From: Brevibacterium yomogidense
Lineage (GTDB): Bacteria > Actinomycetota > Actinomycetes > Actinomycetales > Brevibacteriaceae
Direction of reading: 5' to 3'
Length of the DNA stretch: 64,000 nucleotides
Assembly (NCBI RefSeq): GCF_900163715.1
Contig: NZ_FWFF01000013.1
Coordinates: 1 to 64,000 of the forward strand
Part shown: positions 56,501 to 64,000 of the stretch, piece after piece
How the letters are laid out: each line of letters opens with the position of its first letter
How positions within the stretch are numbered: the stretch's first letter is position 1
Position numbers and translations under genes: made by a program
The notes under the pieces: generated by a model
What the model saw: the letters and a program-made list of their open reading frames with translations, nothing else
What the model was told of the DNA's origin: nothing
Databases searched by the model: none

Positions 56501-57135
56501 TTCGACAGGCGCAGGAGGTCCTTCGAGACGCGCTTCTCGATGCTGAGGCCGTGGTCCATGACCTCGCAGAAGTAGTTCTCCGCGCCGAAGATCTCGCGGT
56601 ACTCGCCCGCCGCCCGCTTCGCCTCCTCGTACTGCCCCAGTCGCAGTCGGACCTGGACCTCGCCGGACGGGCATCCGGTCGTCGCGATGATGCCCTCGGA
56701 GTAGGAGTTGAGGAGTTCACGGTCGATGCGCGGCCATTTGCCGAACGCGGAGTCGAGTGACGCGATGGACGACGCCCGGAACAGGTTCTGCATGCCCGTG
56801 TTGTTCTTCGACAGCATCGTCATGTGCGTGTAGGCGCCGCCGCCGGAAAGATCGTCGCTCTTCTGCGATTCGTCCGTCCGCCACTTCACGCGGGTCTTGT
56901 CGTTCCGTGCGGTCCCCGGTGTCACGTAGGCCTCGACTCCGATGATCGGCTTGATCCCCGCATCGGTCGCCTGGCTCCAGAAGTCGAATGCTCCGAAGAG
57001 GTAGCCGTGGTCGGTGGTCGCAAGGGCCTTCTGGCCCTGCGCATTCACCGCGGACATGAGATCGCCCAGACGGGCCGCCCCGTCGAGCATCGAGTACTCG
57101 GTGTGGACGTGGAGGTGGACGAAGTCATCGGTCAT
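53581..57135 (-). CDS. dnaE: DNA polymerase III alpha subunit
   Basis: A 1184-residue replicative polymerase of the DnaE1 type. The N-terminal PHP domain begins FVHLHVHTEYSMLDGAARLG with its metal histidines, so proofreading by PHP is possible as in mycobacterial DnaE1. The polymerase centre has PDFDVDFDD (about 418-426) and a palm aspartate further on; HhH motifs and an OB domain (QVTICGMITGVQRKVSKNSGRPYGIVTVEDLEASMEVMFF) follow. A complete, single gene. Same strand as rluD upstream and hisD downstream. Confidence 0.97.
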   Translation of the reverse strand: MTDDFVHLHVHTEYSMLDGAARLGDLMSAVNAQGQKALATTDHGYLFGAFDFWSQATDAGIKPIIGVEAYVTPGTARNDKTRVKWRTDESQKSDDLSGGGAYTHMTMLSKNNTGMQNLFRASSIASLDSAFGKWPRIDRELLNSYSEGIIATTGCPSGEVQVRLRLGQYEEAKRAAGEYREIFGAENYFCEVMDHGLSIEKRVSKDLLRLSKELDIPLVATNDLHYTNESDAKAHEALLAIQSGSKLIEPTYDQGGSRFAFGGTGYYLKSAAEMRHLFREIPEACDNTLRIADMCEVSFDTSANYMPRFPTPEGEDETSWLIKEVEKGLHYRYPGGIPDDVRKQADYEIDVIVGMGFPGYFLVVADFINWSKDNGIRVGPGRGSGAGSMVAYAMRITDLDPLQHGLFFERFLNPERVSMPDFDVDFDDRRRGEVIEYVTRKYGAEYVSMIVTYGTIKTKQALKDSARVLGKPFSMGEHLTKALPPAAMAKDIPLADIEDTKAPRYNEAGEFRSLLETDPEAREVFETAKGLEGLKRQWGVHAAGVIMSSEPIIDVIPIMRRFQDGQVITQFDYPTSEGLGLIKMDFLGLRNLTIISDAIENIRLNRDIDLDLEQLTLDDPDSYKLLSRGDTLGVFQLDGGGLQGLLRLMQPDNFEDISATLALYRPGPMGADSHTNYALRKNGRQDITPIHAELEEPLAEILSTTYGLIIYQEQVMAIAQKVAGYSLGQADILRRAMGKKKKSELDKQQVGFFEGMKSNGFSEAAAQALWDILLPFSDYAFNKAHSAAYGLVSYWTAYLKAHYPAEYMAALLTSVGDNKDKLAIYLNECRRLQITVLPPDVNGSHANFTPVGNDIRFGMGAVRNVGQNVVEGIVAGREEKGDYTTFGDFLDKVPAHVCNKRTIESLIKSGAFDSLGDTRRALVEVHEEAVDAVIGVKRQEAHGQFDLFAGLGGDDDAEPAFTVPVPERPEWDKKEKLAFEREMIGLYVSDHPLNGLEGVLAAEAELSIAELIDPERGRSDGSQVTICGMITGVQRKVSKNSGRPYGIVTVEDLEASMEVMFFGDSYEPVAGILTTDLVIAVTGRVRTSDDRPTSMMAQSMTLPDVTDPADRPLTITMPWERCTAPVVERLGTVLESHRGATDVHLTLVQSGRRCVLRLDRTYRVNLGPSLFGDLKALLGPNCLR

Positions 57136-57207
57136 CGCGTCGTGCTCTTCCTGTCTGTCGCTGTGCCATCATGCTGCGATGTCTCGTGCATCGCCGACGT
57201 GCGCACG

Positions 57208-58137
57208 TCATCCCTGAGCGGCCTCGAGCGTGTCGAGTGCCTCCCGGAGGTCCTGCGGGTACGGGCTCTCGAACTCCATCCATTCGCCCGTCTCCGGGTG
57301 TTCGATGCCCAGCCTCGTCGCGTGCAGCCACTGCCGGGTGAGCCCCAGCCGTTCCCCCAGCACCGGGTCTGCTCCGTACGGAAGATCGCCGCAGCAGGGG
57401 TGCTTGGTCGCGGACATGTGCACGCGGATCTGGTGCGTGCGCCCCGTCTCCAGATCGACCTCGACGAGGCTCGCGGAGCGGAACGCCTCGAGGACCTTGT
57501 AGTGGGTCACGGCATGCTTGCCGTCGCTGCGGACCGCGTAGAGGCCGTCGCGGCGCGGATTGCGGCCGATCGGTGCTTCGATGGTGCCGATGACCGGATC
57601 CGGCAGACCCTGGACGAGCGCGTGGTAGGTCTTCGACACCGTGCGCTCCTTGAAGGCCCGTTTCAGGACCGAGTACGCGCGCTCGCCCTTCGCGACGATC
57701 ATCACGCCCGAGGTCCCCACGTCCAGACGCTGCACGATCCCCTGTCGTTCGGCCGCGCCCGAGGTCGCGATCCGGTGCCCCGCGGCGGCCAGCCCGCCGA
57801 TGACGGTGGGACCGTGCCAGCCGGCGGCCGCATGGGCTGCCACTCCCACCGGCTTGTCGACCACGATCAGCGCATCGTCCTCGTGGATGATCGACATGCC
57901 GGGAACCGGCTCCGCCACGATCTCCAGGGGACGCTCCGGCTCCGGCAGAGTCACATCGAGCCGGGCGCCGGACAGCGCGCGGTCGGACTTCCCCACACGG
58001 ACGCCGTCCTGCTCGACGCCCCCGTCCTGCGCGATCTGCGCCGCGGAGCTCCGCGACAGCCCGAGCACGCGCGACAGCGCCGTGTCGATGCGTTCTCCGT
58101 CCAATCCCTCCGGTACGAACAGCGACCGTGTCGTCAT
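57208..58137 (-). CDS. rluD: RluD-family pseudouridine synthase
   Basis: A 309-residue enzyme that converts uridine to pseudouridine in 23S rRNA. It has an N-terminal S4 domain ([31 protein letters not shown]) and the catalytic motif [19 protein letters not shown] with the active Asp. The C-terminal [14 protein letters not shown] is the family's final box. Which positions are modified is not known from sequence. It overlaps lspA by 4 nt (ATGA), the widespread lspA-rluD pair. Confidence 0.93.
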   Translation of the reverse strand: MTTRSLFVPEGLDGERIDTALSRVLGLSRSSAAQIAQDGGVEQDGVRVGKSDRALSGARLDVTLPEPERPLEIVAEPVPGMSIIHEDDALIVVDKPVGVAAHAAAGWHGPTVIGGLAAAGHRIATSGAAERQGIVQRLDVGTSGVMIVAKGERAYSVLKRAFKERTVSKTYHALVQGLPDPVIGTIEAPIGRNPRRDGLYAVRSDGKHAVTHYKVLEAFRSASLVEVDLETGRTHQIRVHMSATKHPCCGDLPYGADPVLGERLGLTRQWLHATRLGIEHPETGEWMEFESPYPQDLREALDTLEAAQG

Positions 58138-58772
58138 CGTCTGCTCTCCTCCTCTTCCTCACCCGCGCCGACCTCGCCGGTCGCTTCGGGTCCTCGATCC
58201 GCATCGGCGGGGCCCGCCGACACCGTGTCATCTGCGCCGTGCTCCGCCTCGCGCTCCGACTCCAGGCGTCCGTCCAGTCCGATCCCCCTGAACGAGGCGA
58301 TGATGAGCAGGGCCGCCGCACCGGTGATCGCGATGTCCGCGACGTTGCAGACGAAGAAGTACAGGTCGATGAAGTCGACGACGGCACCGTGGAAGAACTC
58401 GGGGGGCCTGGCGAGTCGATCGATCAGATTGCCCGTCAGTCCGCCCAGCAGCAGTCCGAGTGCCCAGGCCCACGCCCGCGACCCCAGCCGCCGACCGGCC
58501 CACAGGATGGCGACGAAGACGACCAGCGCGATGATCGTGAACACCCAGGTGGCGTTCGATCCCATGCCGAAGGCCGCTCCGTCGTTGCGGTGGAAGAGGA
58601 ACCCCGCCAGGTCGCCGAGCACCGGTACCCGCGGCTCTCCCTCGAGCACTGCGACTGCGATCTGCTTCGTCACCTGGTCGATGACGACGACCGCCGCGGC
58701 CACCAGGTAGAGCACGGCGCGCAGTGCGCGTCCGCGAGCGGGCGCATTCGTCCGCGCGGAGCCAGGGGTCAT
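58134..58772 (-). CDS. lspA: Lipoprotein signal peptidase II
   Basis: A 212-residue membrane aspartyl protease that cleaves signal peptides of prolipoproteins such as the amidase in this window. Four TM helices; catalytic aspartates in [15 protein letters not shown] and [30 protein letters not shown] is the second conserved box. A charged Glu-rich tail of about 50 residues beyond the last helix is longer than usual. ATG at 58772 chosen with GAGAGGA upstream. Confidence 0.95.
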   Translation of the reverse strand: MTPGSARTNAPARGRALRAVLYLVAAAVVVIDQVTKQIAVAVLEGEPRVPVLGDLAGFLFHRNDGAAFGMGSNATWVFTIIALVVFVAILWAGRRLGSRAWAWALGLLLGGLTGNLIDRLARPPEFFHGAVVDFIDLYFFVCNVADIAITGAAALLIIASFRGIGLDGRLESEREAEHGADDTVSAGPADADRGPEATGEVGAGEEEEESRR

Positions 58773-58888
58773 CGTGGTCCTCTCGTGTTTCGGTCGGGTC
58801 TCACCGCCGATCGGTGCTCCCACATCCTAGGCGGTCGCACACTCCGCGATGTTCAGGGAGCAGGCCGCGCAGGCCCGCTGAATGCGAA

Positions 58889-58917
58889 GGGGTCCCGGCC
58901 AGTTCGGCCGGGACCCC
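58889..58917 (-). terminator. Terminator after wag31
   Basis: GGGGTCCCGGCC, loop AGTTC, GGCCGGGACCCC: 12-bp perfect stem between wag31 (ends 58961) and lspA (starts 58772), on the same strand. Suggests wag31 and lspA-rluD are separate transcripts. Confidence 0.8.
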
Positions 58918-58960
58918 CACGGGTGGGTGCGGAGGGAGGGCGGTGTCGCCTCCGCTCGCG

Positions 58961-59752
58961 TCAGATGGAGCGGCGTGCTGCGCCGTCTCCGAGCGTCTCC
59001 GGAGCCAGCGAGCCGGAGTTCTCCAGGTCGCGGAGCTGATCCGTGAGGTAGCTCTTGAGACGAGTGCGGTACTGGCGCTCGAAGTTCTGCAGAGTGTCGA
59101 TCTCCCGCTGCAGATCCGACTTCTGCGTCTCGAGGTTGGTGAGCGTGTCGTCGCGCTTCTTCTCCGCGTCGCCCACGATGGACGTCGCGCGAGTCTCTGC
59201 TTCCGCGATCAGCTCATCGCGCTTGCGCTCACCCTCGGACACGTGCTCGTCGTGGACTCGCTGAGCGAGTGCGATGAGGCCGTGCGAGTCCGCACCGGAC
59301 GGCGCGGCGGCCAGCGCTGCGGAATCCGTCGACTGCGCGGAGGCGGTCGGTGCCTGGGCGGCGTCGGTCGGAGCCTGGGCCGGGACCGCAGGCGCTTCCT
59401 CGACTGCCGGCTGGGGCTCCTGCGGAGCGACGACCGGTGCGACCGGCTCTGCCGGAGCCTCTCCCCACGCGGGAGCCTCTGCCGACTCTGCCGGAACCGC
59501 CGCGGGCATGGCCTGCGTCGCCTGCGGGTCCTCCGAGGCCTGCGGTGCTGCGGGAGCGCCCGAGGCGGCTTCGCCGACGCGGGACTCTGCCGCAGAGAGC
59601 TTCTGCTTCAGCTCGTCGTTCTCCTGGTAGAGACGGCGCAGCTCGACGACGACCTCGTCGAGGAAGTCGTCGACTTCGTCCTGGTCGTACCCATCGCGGA
59701 ACTTGACATGCTGGAACCGCTTGTTCACTACGTCTTCTGGCGTAAGCGCCAT
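58961..59752 (-). CDS. wag31: DivIVA/Wag31 polar growth protein
   Basis: A 263-residue protein. The membrane-binding DivIVA domain begins ALTPEDVVNKRFQHVKFRDGYDQDEVDDFLDEVVVELRRLYQENDELKQKL (1-60). A variable Ala/Pro/Gln-rich linker (about 65-155) follows, and then a C-terminal coiled coil (HDEHVSEGERKRDELIAEAETRATSIVGDAEKKRDDTL). Wag31 sits at curved membrane and directs wall synthesis in actinobacteria. ATG at 59752 is the family start; an earlier ATG would add residues without match. Confidence 0.95.
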   Translation of the reverse strand: MALTPEDVVNKRFQHVKFRDGYDQDEVDDFLDEVVVELRRLYQENDELKQKLSAAESRVGEAASGAPAAPQASEDPQATQAMPAAVPAESAEAPAWGEAPAEPVAPVVAPQEPQPAVEEAPAVPAQAPTDAAQAPTASAQSTDSAALAAAPSGADSHGLIALAQRVHDEHVSEGERKRDELIAEAETRATSIVGDAEKKRDDTLTNLETQKSDLQREIDTLQNFERQYRTRLKSYLTDQLRDLENSGSLAPETLGDGAARRSI

Positions 59753-59817
59753 GAGGCCAACCTCTTCTCGACAACAATGTGGCACTTCGACTGGTGACAG
59801 CCGAGCTGTTTGTCACG

Positions 59818-59832
59818 ATACCGCATCGGTAT
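59818..59832. promoter_or_regulatory. Short palindrome upstream of wag31
   Basis: ATACCG-CAT-CGGTAT, a perfect 6-bp dyad 66-80 nt upstream of the wag31 start. It could be an operator or chance; no regulator is known. Confidence 0.25.
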
Positions 59833-59886
59833 GGCTGTGTCTTGCGCAGACGCGCCGAAGACCGCGGTCCATGACGACTGGTGTGC

Positions 59887-60189
59887 TCAGGCGACGACTG
59901 CGGCGAGGTAGTAGAACCAGCTCGCGATGAACTGCACACCGATGAACACGATGATGAAGCCCAGGTCCAGCGCCACGCCTCCCAAGCGCAGGGGCGGGAT
60001 GAACCGGCGCACGAAGCGCACGGGCGGATCAGTCAGCGTATAGACGAACTCGCACAGGACGAGCAGGAAGCCCGATGGCCGCCAATCGCGGGCGAAGACC
60101 TGTATGAGGTCGATCACCACACGAGCCAGCAGCACGAATACGTAGAGGTTGAGCAGGGTACCTGCGAGGGTGAGGATGGTGCTGAGCAC
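59887..60189 (-). CDS. YggT family membrane protein
   Basis: A small membrane protein of 100 residues with two TM segments (about 5-25 and 70-95) around the YggT core VLLARVVIDLIQVFARDWRPSGFLLVLCEFVYTLTDPPVRFVRRFIPPLRLGGVALDLGFIIVF. It sits between sepF and wag31 in the conserved division cluster and is thought to link to envelope or osmotic functions. Two GTG starts are possible (60189 and 60228); 60189 gives the family length, neither has a strong RBS. Confidence 0.8.
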   Translation of the reverse strand: MLSTILTLAGTLLNLYVFVLLARVVIDLIQVFARDWRPSGFLLVLCEFVYTLTDPPVRFVRRFIPPLRLGGVALDLGFIIVFIGVQFIASWFYYLAAVVA

Positions 60190-60251
60190 AGTGTCACTTT
60201 CAATCGTCGGCGAGGGCACCTCGTCCACCGCTGCACGTCCGAACGTGCACA

Positions 60252-60282
60252 GATGGCGGACTACCGACTGTAGTCCGCCATC
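60252..60282 (-). terminator. Hairpin between sepF and yggT
   Basis: GATGGCGGACTAC and GTAGTCCGCCATC pair over 13 bp with loop CGACT. It follows the sepF stop (60322) on the minus strand. No T run. Confidence 0.65.
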
Positions 60283-60321
60283 CTGGGAATTCTTTCATCC
60301 GCGGTGCTCAGTACCGCTGGT

Positions 60322-60843
60322 TCAGCTCTGGTTGAAGAAGCTCGCCTGCTCGTCGGGGCGGTCTTCCGTCTCCGTCGTCACGGTGATGCGCTCCGGGCTG
60401 AGGAGGAAGACGCTGCCCGTCACCTTCTCGATGGAGCCGTGCAGGCCGAAGATCAGACCGGCGGAGAAGTCGACGAGCCTCTTGGAGTTCGCCTCGTCCA
60501 TCGCGGAGAGGTCCATGATCACCGGCACGCCGTCACGGAAGGCCTGGCCGATGGCCTTCGCATCGTTGTAGCTGCGGGGGTGGATCGTGCGGATCGTGTG
60601 CAGCGACCCCGGGGCCGCGGACTCCACCGGTCGCACCGATGAGCGGATGGGCGACACCGTCGCTGCCGGCTCCTCGATGACGGGAGCCGCATCGTACTGA
60701 TCGTGCGCGATCAGGTGAGCGCCCGAATCGCCCTCGTCGTGGAACTCCTCATACCTGTCTCGGTTCGCGCCCTCGGACAGGCGCGGGTCGTCCTCGTCCT
60801 CGACGAAGCCGAGGTAACTGGCGACCTTGCGCATTGCGGACAT
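60322..60843 (-). CDS. sepF: Cell division protein SepF
   Basis: A 173-residue protein. N-terminal amphipathic membrane helix (MRKVASYLGF), a variable charged linker, then the SepF/DUF552 core (LHTIRTIHPRSYNDAKAIGQAFRDGVPVIMDLSAMDEANSKRLVDFSAGLIFGLHGSIEKVTGSVFLLSP, 81-150). SepF anchors FtsZ to the membrane in actinobacteria, which lack FtsA. ATG at 60843 has AAGGAG 6 nt upstream. Its place after ftsZ and pgeF is the usual one. Confidence 0.95.
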   Translation of the reverse strand: MSAMRKVASYLGFVEDEDDPRLSEGANRDRYEEFHDEGDSGAHLIAHDQYDAAPVIEEPAATVSPIRSSVRPVESAAPGSLHTIRTIHPRSYNDAKAIGQAFRDGVPVIMDLSAMDEANSKRLVDFSAGLIFGLHGSIEKVTGSVFLLSPERITVTTETEDRPDEQASFFNQS

Positions 60844-60922
60844 ATCGTCTCCTTCGGCTGTGCTCGCGCGGAGCCTTGTGATCCCCTCCCATGAAACTAC
60901 CGGAGCGTGAGACACCGACGGG

Positions 60923-61708
60923 TCAGGCGGAGGGGCGTGTCGCTCCATCGGCGGACGACATCCACACGACACCGGCGAATCGACCGGTCGTCCCGTCCCG
61001 CCGGTAGGAGAACAGGTCGTTCGACTCGAACGTGCAGTGCGGGGACCAGTCGCGGATCGACACGCCTTCCCGCACGAGCTGCTCGGCCACCCCTGCCGCC
61101 ACATCCAGTGCCGGAGTGCCCTGGCGGGTGACTGACGCGGTCACCGGCTCTGCGGCGGACACGTCATCGCGCATGGTCGCCGGGACCTCGTAGCGGCGGG
61201 GACCGATCGACGGCCCGATCGCCGCGGAGATGGATTCCGCCCCTCGTGCGCGCATGCGCTTGAGGGTGGCCGCCACGACTCCATCGACCATTCCGCGACG
61301 GCCCGCGTGCACGGCGGCGATGACCCCGGCGTCCGGATCTGCGAGGAGCACCGGTGTGCAGTCCGCCACCAGGATCGCGAGCCCCACATCGAAAGCGTCG
61401 GTCACCTGCGCGTCCGCCTCGACCGGCACGGACGCCGCGGCGCCGACCGGTCCGAGCGAGGCGGCGGATTCCGCCGTCACGGCGTGCACCGCGGTGCCGT
61501 GCACCTGCTGCACGAACGAGATCCGGTCGATCCCCAGCGCCTGGCCGAGCAGGCTGCGGTTCGCCGTCACGATAGACGGGTCGTCGCCCACGTGCAGCGC
61601 GAGATTGAACGAACCGAACGCCCCGTGGCCGTAGCCGCCGTTGCGATCAGTGAATGCCATGCGGACGCGGCCGGCCGCGCCTGCCAGATCCACTCGGCTC
61701 AGCAGCAC
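60923..61708 (-). CDS. pgeF: Peptidoglycan editing factor (YfiH/LACC1 family)
   Basis: A 261-residue multicopper-oxidase-like/purine nucleoside phosphorylase-fold protein. Metal-binding and catalytic residues appear in VQQVHGTAV, ADCTPVLLADPDAGVIAAVHAGRRGMVDGVV and IGPSIGPRRYEV. Family members correct mis-incorporated residues in peptidoglycan precursors or act on purine nucleosides. GTG at 61708, with GGGAGG upstream at normal spacing, is favoured over GTG at 61720. It follows ftsZ by 17 nt, likely in one transcript. Confidence 0.9.
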   Translation of the reverse strand: MLLSRVDLAGAAGRVRMAFTDRNGGYGHGAFGSFNLALHVGDDPSIVTANRSLLGQALGIDRISFVQQVHGTAVHAVTAESAASLGPVGAAASVPVEADAQVTDAFDVGLAILVADCTPVLLADPDAGVIAAVHAGRRGMVDGVVAATLKRMRARGAESISAAIGPSIGPRRYEVPATMRDDVSAAEPVTASVTRQGTPALDVAAGVAEQLVREGVSIRDWSPHCTFESNDLFSYRRDGTTGRFAGVVWMSSADGATRPSA

Positions 61709-61725
61709 TGCGCCTCCCACTCATC

Positions 61726-62910
61726 TCACTTGAGGAAATCCGGGATGTCGAGGTCGGAATTGTCGAATCGCGTCGGAGCCTCGTCCGGCAGCGAACGGGG
61801 GAGATCCTGATTCCGCTCCTGTGCCGGGCGCTGCGCCTGGGGCGCCTCCTCGCGGATCGGCTGAGCAGCCTCCTCCGCTGCGATGGGCTCTTCGTATGCC
61901 GCCTCCGCGACTGCGGGTCGCTCGTCCGCACGCCCGAGCGAACGCACGTCCGCGGTCTCCGAGGCAGGAGTGTCGAAGCCGGCGGCGATGACCGTGATGC
62001 GGCACTCATCGCCGATGTTGTCGTCGATCACCGCACCGAAGATGATGTTCGCTTCGGGGTGCGCCGCCTCCTGCACGAGTCGTGCGGCTTCGTTGACCTC
62101 GAAGATCCCGAGGTCGGACCCGCCCTGCACGTAGAACAGCACGCCGTGCGCACCCTCGATGCTCGCCTCCAGCAGTGGTGAGGCGATCGCGGCCTCAGCG
62201 GCCTGGACGGATCGGTCCTCACCGGTGGCGGAGCCGATGCCCATGAGCGCGGTGCCGGCATTCTGCATGACGGACTTCACGTCCGCGAAGTCGAGGTTGA
62301 TGATGCCCGGCACCGCGATGACGTCCGTGATGCCCTGCACCCCGGACCGCAGCACTTCGTCTGCGGAGTTGAAGGCCTCCAGCAGCGACACGTTGCGGTC
62401 GGAGATCGACAGCAGCCGGTCGTTCGGGATGACGATGAGGGTGTCGACCTCTTCGCGGAGGGTCCTGATCCCCGCTTCCGCCTGAGCGGAGCGACGCCGT
62501 CCCTCGAACGTGAAGGGGCGGGTGACGATGCCGATCGTCAGCGCGCCCAGCGACCGGGCAATCCGTGCGACGACGGGGGCCGCGCCGGTACCGGTGCCGC
62601 CGCCCTCCCCTGCGGTGACGAACACCATGTCCGCTCCGTCGAGTGCCTCACGGATCGCGTCCTCCGAGTCCTCGGCCGCCTTGCGGCCGACCTCCGGGTC
62701 CGCTCCCGCACCCAGTCCACGGGTCAGCTCGCGGCCGATCTCGAGCTTGAGATCGGCTTCGGACAGCAGCAGCGCCTGCGCGTCGGTGTTGATGGCGATG
62801 AATTCGACGCCGCGCAGACCCACGTCGATCATCCGCTGGACGGCATTGACACCGCCGCCGCCGCAGCCGGCGACCTTGATGTCTGCTCCTGCGCTCTGGA
62901 ATTCAGCCAC
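61726..62910 (-). CDS. ftsZ: Cell division GTPase FtsZ
   Basis: A 394-residue tubulin homologue that forms the division ring. GTP-binding loop [15 protein letters not shown] near the start, the tubulin signature [16 protein letters not shown], and the T7 loop [11 protein letters not shown] are all seen. The Glu/Pro/Gln-rich tail from about 315 ends in DIPDFLK, the conserved peptide that binds partner proteins such as SepF. GTG at 62910 with AAGAGG upstream. Its own promoter probably lies in the 115-nt gap after ftsQ. Confidence 0.98.
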   Translation of the reverse strand: MAEFQSAGADIKVAGCGGGGVNAVQRMIDVGLRGVEFIAINTDAQALLLSEADLKLEIGRELTRGLGAGADPEVGRKAAEDSEDAIREALDGADMVFVTAGEGGGTGTGAAPVVARIARSLGALTIGIVTRPFTFEGRRRSAQAEAGIRTLREEVDTLIVIPNDRLLSISDRNVSLLEAFNSADEVLRSGVQGITDVIAVPGIINLDFADVKSVMQNAGTALMGIGSATGEDRSVQAAEAAIASPLLEASIEGAHGVLFYVQGGSDLGIFEVNEAARLVQEAAHPEANIIFGAVIDDNIGDECRITVIAAGFDTPASETADVRSLGRADERPAVAEAAYEEPIAAEEAAQPIREEAPQAQRPAQERNQDLPRSLPDEAPTRFDNSDLDIPDFLK

Positions 62911-62962
62911 GTCGGTTTCCTCTTTCGACCCTGGGGAATGGGCGTAATGCAATCTGTGGTCG

Positions 62963-62991
62963 ACGCTATTGCCCCCGTGCTCCGAGTGCAA
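62963..62991 (-). promoter_or_regulatory. Likely ftsZ promoter
   Basis: On the minus strand TTGCAC, 17 nt, TAGCGT, ending 53 nt before the ftsZ GTG. The spacing is ideal for sigma-70-type promoters, and the separate ftsZ promoter is common in actinobacteria. Confidence 0.45.
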
Positions 62992-63025
62992 CGACGCCAC
63001 GCGGAGTGTCGGCGGTGGGTTTGCC

Positions 63026-63751
63026 TCAGCCGACCTTCGGGACGTCCGGGACGGAGACGTCGATCGTGTCGTGCCCTTCGTCCAGCAGCACGGAGGCGAC
63101 CTGCGCCTTCCGCTCAGCGTCCTCTGCCGTGCCGAAGACGACCTCCGCGTCGCCGTCCTCCGTGGCGAGCCGCAGAGTGAAGGTGCCGGTGGCGCCGACG
63201 GCGAGCGTCTTCGCCTCACCGGGGAGTCTACCTCCGATGTCCGTGAGCAGGCGCGCCCCGTCTCGCGCGGCCGCAGCGGCGTCCGCCTGCGACGCGACCG
63301 TGAGGGTCGGCACATCCGCGGCGTCGGCGGGGACTGTGTCGATCGCCGCCCCGTCCGCGTCGTACCGGACGGCCTGGGCGCCGTCCGCCACTGCCACGAC
63401 GGGCACCCGGTCGGTGACGACGATGTGCAGGCTGCGGGGGCCCGCATACGACACCTCGATGTCAGCGGCGGCCGTGTGCTCTGCCTCCAGCTGCTCCGCC
63501 AGGCCGCCCGTGCGGACCTGGGGCAGGGGCGTGCCGACCGTGCTCTCCTGGACGTCGGCGCGCACGGCCTCAGCGTCGACGATGCCCCCGCCCTCCGCAG
63601 TGACGGACTCGATCGCCAGCAGCGGGGAGAACCAGGCGACGGCCGCGATCCCCGCCAGCACGAGGACCGACGCGATCGCGATGGTCCACCGCAGCAGCAC
63701 GGTGCGGCGACGTGCGGTGCGGATCGCACCGAGGTCGACAGCGGTGCTCAT
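63026..63751 (-). CDS. ftsQ: Cell division protein FtsQ
   Basis: A 241-residue bitopic protein with a short cytoplasmic Arg-rich start, one TM helix (about 21-43), the POTRA domain ([24 protein letters not shown] ... ) and the FtsQ beta domain with [17 protein letters not shown]. It links cytoplasmic ring proteins to the septal wall synthase complex. The ATG overlaps the murC stop (ATGA). Order murC-ftsQ-ftsZ is the usual dcw order in actinobacteria. Confidence 0.93.
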   Translation of the reverse strand: MSTAVDLGAIRTARRRTVLLRWTIAIASVLVLAGIAAVAWFSPLLAIESVTAEGGGIVDAEAVRADVQESTVGTPLPQVRTGGLAEQLEAEHTAAADIEVSYAGPRSLHIVVTDRVPVVAVADGAQAVRYDADGAAIDTVPADAADVPTLTVASQADAAAAARDGARLLTDIGGRLPGEAKTLAVGATGTFTLRLATEDGDAEVVFGTAEDAERKAQVASVLLDEGHDTIDVSVPDVPKVG

Positions 63752-64000
63752 GCGCCTCCGAGCGCCTCGACGATCTCCGGACCCAGCACCGTGACGTCGC
63801 CGGCACCGACCGTCAGGACGATGTCCCCCGGTCGCACGCGCTCGAGCAGATGCGGGACGACCTGCGTGAACGCGGGGAGGAACACTGCGCCGCCGTGCGG
63901 CACCTCGTCGGCGACGATCGCACCCGTCACGCCCGGCACGGGATCCTCACGAGCAGGGAAGACGTCGAGGACGATCGCCTCGTCTGCGATGCCCAGCGCG
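63748..64000 (-). CDS. murC: UDP-N-acetylmuramate-L-alanine ligase, C-terminal part
   Basis: The open frame runs to the right window edge. The visible 83 residues start ALGIADEAIVLDVFPAREDPVPG and end [29 protein letters not shown], the C-terminal Mur ligase domain of MurC, with the conserved AREDPVPGVTG string. MurC adds L-Ala to UDP-MurNAc. The rest of the gene is outside the window. Its stop overlaps the ftsQ start by 4 nt. Confidence 0.9.
   Translation of the reverse strand, partial: ALGIADEAIVLDVFPAREDPVPGVTGAIVADEVPHGGAVFLPAFTQVVPHLLERVRPGDIVLTVGAGDVTVLGPEIVEALGGA

Overview
The window is high-GC DNA, almost fully coding, from a Gram-positive actinobacterium, most likely of the order Micrococcales. 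The evidence is a set of actinobacterial families (DUF3000, DUF3710, DUF3093, DUF4193, SepH, Wag31/DivIVA, SepF, a HelD-type helicase, an HrdB-like sigma factor with a Lys/Ala/Thr-rich N-terminus, and the coproporphyrin-dependent heme enzymes) and their gene order. The genus cannot be fixed from the sequence alone.

Positions 1-3269 are the right end of an integrative element. It holds the 3' end of an unknown plus-strand gene, an HNH endonuclease, two paralogous AlpA/excisionase-like HTH proteins, a repeat-rich control region of about 420 bp, and a tyrosine integrase. It ends at a displaced tRNA 3' half with anticodon CAT, which is the presumed att junction. The integrase carries a domain resembling PG_binding_1 inserted inside its catalytic domain, the most unusual protein in the window.

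Positions 3270-36500 are chromosomal core: uppS-recO; leuA with a clear leucine leader-peptide attenuator; an L,D-transpeptidase and a membrane protein; msrB; the heme genes chdC-hemY-hemE with a separate ferrochelatase; rnd, dxs, acnA (with a perfect palindrome upstream), an RNA methyltransferase, DUF3710-dut, sepH, and a fused cydDC. Positions 36500-40800 hold cydB, cydA and a divergent BlaI/M56-peptidase regulator pair. Positions 40800-51500 hold a type II topoisomerase B subunit, an amidase lipoprotein, a VOC protein, the primary sigma factor, and a HelD-type RNA polymerase-recycling ATPase.

Positions 51500-64000, read on the minus strand, form the end of the division and wall (dcw) cluster and its usual neighbours: murC (partial), ftsQ, ftsZ, pgeF, sepF, yggT, wag31, lspA, rluD, dnaE, hisD, nrdR. 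FtsZ, SepF, SepH and Wag31 act together at the septum and growth zone. Convergent gene pairs are usually separated by long perfect hairpins. No rRNA, complete tRNA, CRISPR array or insertion sequence was seen.
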